Shown here: in pieces, positions 6,389-7,064 of the stretch | Layout of the letters: each line of letters begins with the position of its first letter | How positions within the stretch are numbered: the first letter of the stretch is position 1 | Assembly: GCA_964343305.1 (NCBI GenBank) | Contig: CAYFJO010000530.1 | Coordinates: forward strand, 1-7,064 | DNA: 7,064 nt | Reading direction: 5' to 3' | From: CAYFJO01 sp964343305 | Lineage (GTDB): Bacteria > Planctomycetota > Planctomycetia > Pirellulales > Pirellulaceae | Position numbers and translations under genes: made by a program | The notes under the pieces: generated by a model | What the model was told of the DNA's origin: nothing | What the model saw: only the letters and a program-made list of their open reading frames with translations | Databases searched by the model: none

Positions 6389-7063
6389 TCAAATATCGGT
6401 ATGTGTGATCATTCTTTGCAGTCTAAACTCATAAGTTCGTAGACGTTCGTCGGCAGCCAACGCATGGAATGTCACGCAGAACGCCCATGCAAGTTTCGTG
6501 ACGATATGACTTGGTTCCTTCTTTACGGCAATCGTCGCAACATCGCCCAGCCGAATAACTCGTTTTCCAATGGTGAGTTGCAAGTCAGGATGCAGTTCGT
6601 TAGGTCTGGCATTCACTAGCGCCTCATGAAACTCAGCAGGGGTGATCCCCAAAGCCGCGAGTTTCGCGCGGTCGAGTTCGAGTTGTTGTCTTTTCACTTC
6701 TCGAATCTGAACATTCGGAATGGATTCGTTGTCGGCCAGCAATTCCCCTTTCATTGGTATTGCCCCTGGCGGCAAATAGAACAAGTCGGAGTTGGTCGAT
6801 GAACTGAACGATGCGAGAAACCCTTCGGCATCAGCGCCCGGACGTCCTTCGAAGTAAACTTCCGCTCGACATTTCATGGTGATCGTTGTAGTTTCCCGCA
6901 CGTTGCCGTCTTGTGTGTGCCAACGTGCCACTCGCTGGGCAACCTCTTTGTCCATCACGTCGGGCGGCAGTCCGGGATAAAGGACGGTAACTCGCACAAT
7001 GGGCGGCTTTAGCCCAACTTCCCCAGTAAATCTTGGATGTACCGTGTTTTCAAGGGTGGCGGG
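6389..7063 (-). pseudogene. RND-efflux-like porter domain fragment (5' cut by window, 3'-truncated)
   Basis: The frame is open to the right edge, giving 224 visible residues; the GTG at 6997 is internal. Seen: KPPIVRVTVLYPGLPPDVMDKEVAQ, like the PPxVxVxxxYPGAxxxxVexxV segment after the first membrane helix of AcrB-type pumps. YLPPGAIP follows, then LELDRAKLAALGITPAEFHEAL (about residues 128-149), typical of the porter strand and helix with DpxkLaxxgls. IGKRVIRLGDVATI matches the IGxxPVRLxDVA motif. RND pumps have about 1000 residues and 12 membrane helices; here the frame stops soon after the first porter half. The motifs are closer together than in AcrB, suggesting internal deletion too. The last 35 or so residues (after SHIVTKLA) match nothing I know. 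It is most likely a decayed pump gene; a small independent porter-like protein is the less likely alternative. Confidence 0.55.
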
Positions 7064-7064
7064 C

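Noticed and set aside
6387..6392. TTGACA on the - strand as a -35 box for the small secreted gene
   Set aside because: No acceptable -10 hexamer occurs 16-18 bases downstream, and it overlaps the stop codon of the RND fragment.

Overview
The window looks like a piece of a planctomycete chromosome, most likely Pirellulaceae-like. The reasons are a run of secreted sulfatases beside a divergent GH84-type glycosidase and a secreted esterase, moderate GC content, small secreted proteins of unknown function, and short intergenic repeats. No ribosomal or tRNA marker is present, so the taxonomy is inferred from gene content only.

Layout. At the left edge a 5'-cut gene on the + strand (1-1497) encodes a GH84-like beta-N-acetylglucosaminidase with a GH20b-like domain before it. 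It converges on a run of - strand genes. Read from right to left these are: a fragment resembling the porter domain of an RND efflux pump (7064-6389, open at the right edge and lacking a normal C-terminal part); a small secreted protein (6282-5863); a short secreted protein with about one beta-propeller blade (5626-5288); a full-length arylsulfatase (5066-3585); a full-length secreted esterase of the feruloyl esterase / LpqC-like type (3488-2676); and the N-terminal third of a second sulfatase (2545-2006).

The most striking region is 1419-2021. About 600 bp on the - strand encode an uninterrupted internal piece of a Toprim (Spo11 / topoisomerase VI-A-like) protein of the kind found on phages and plasmids. 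It has no start or stop of its own. It sits exactly where the GH84 gene and the second sulfatase break off, and the stop codons of both neighbours lie inside it. This is either a recent illegitimate recombination that removed both convergent 3' ends, or an assembly chimera.

Functionally, the intact genes fit extracellular breakdown of sulfated, acylated, N-acetylhexosamine-containing glycans: sulfatases remove sulfate, the esterase removes acyl groups, and the GH84 enzyme cleaves sugars. Several other genes are shortened at the 3' end (propeller protein, RND fragment), and repeats lie just downstream of two of the small genes, so the stretch looks like a decaying or rearranging accessory region. 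I found no complete novel defence or mobile system, no CRISPR array and no RNA gene.
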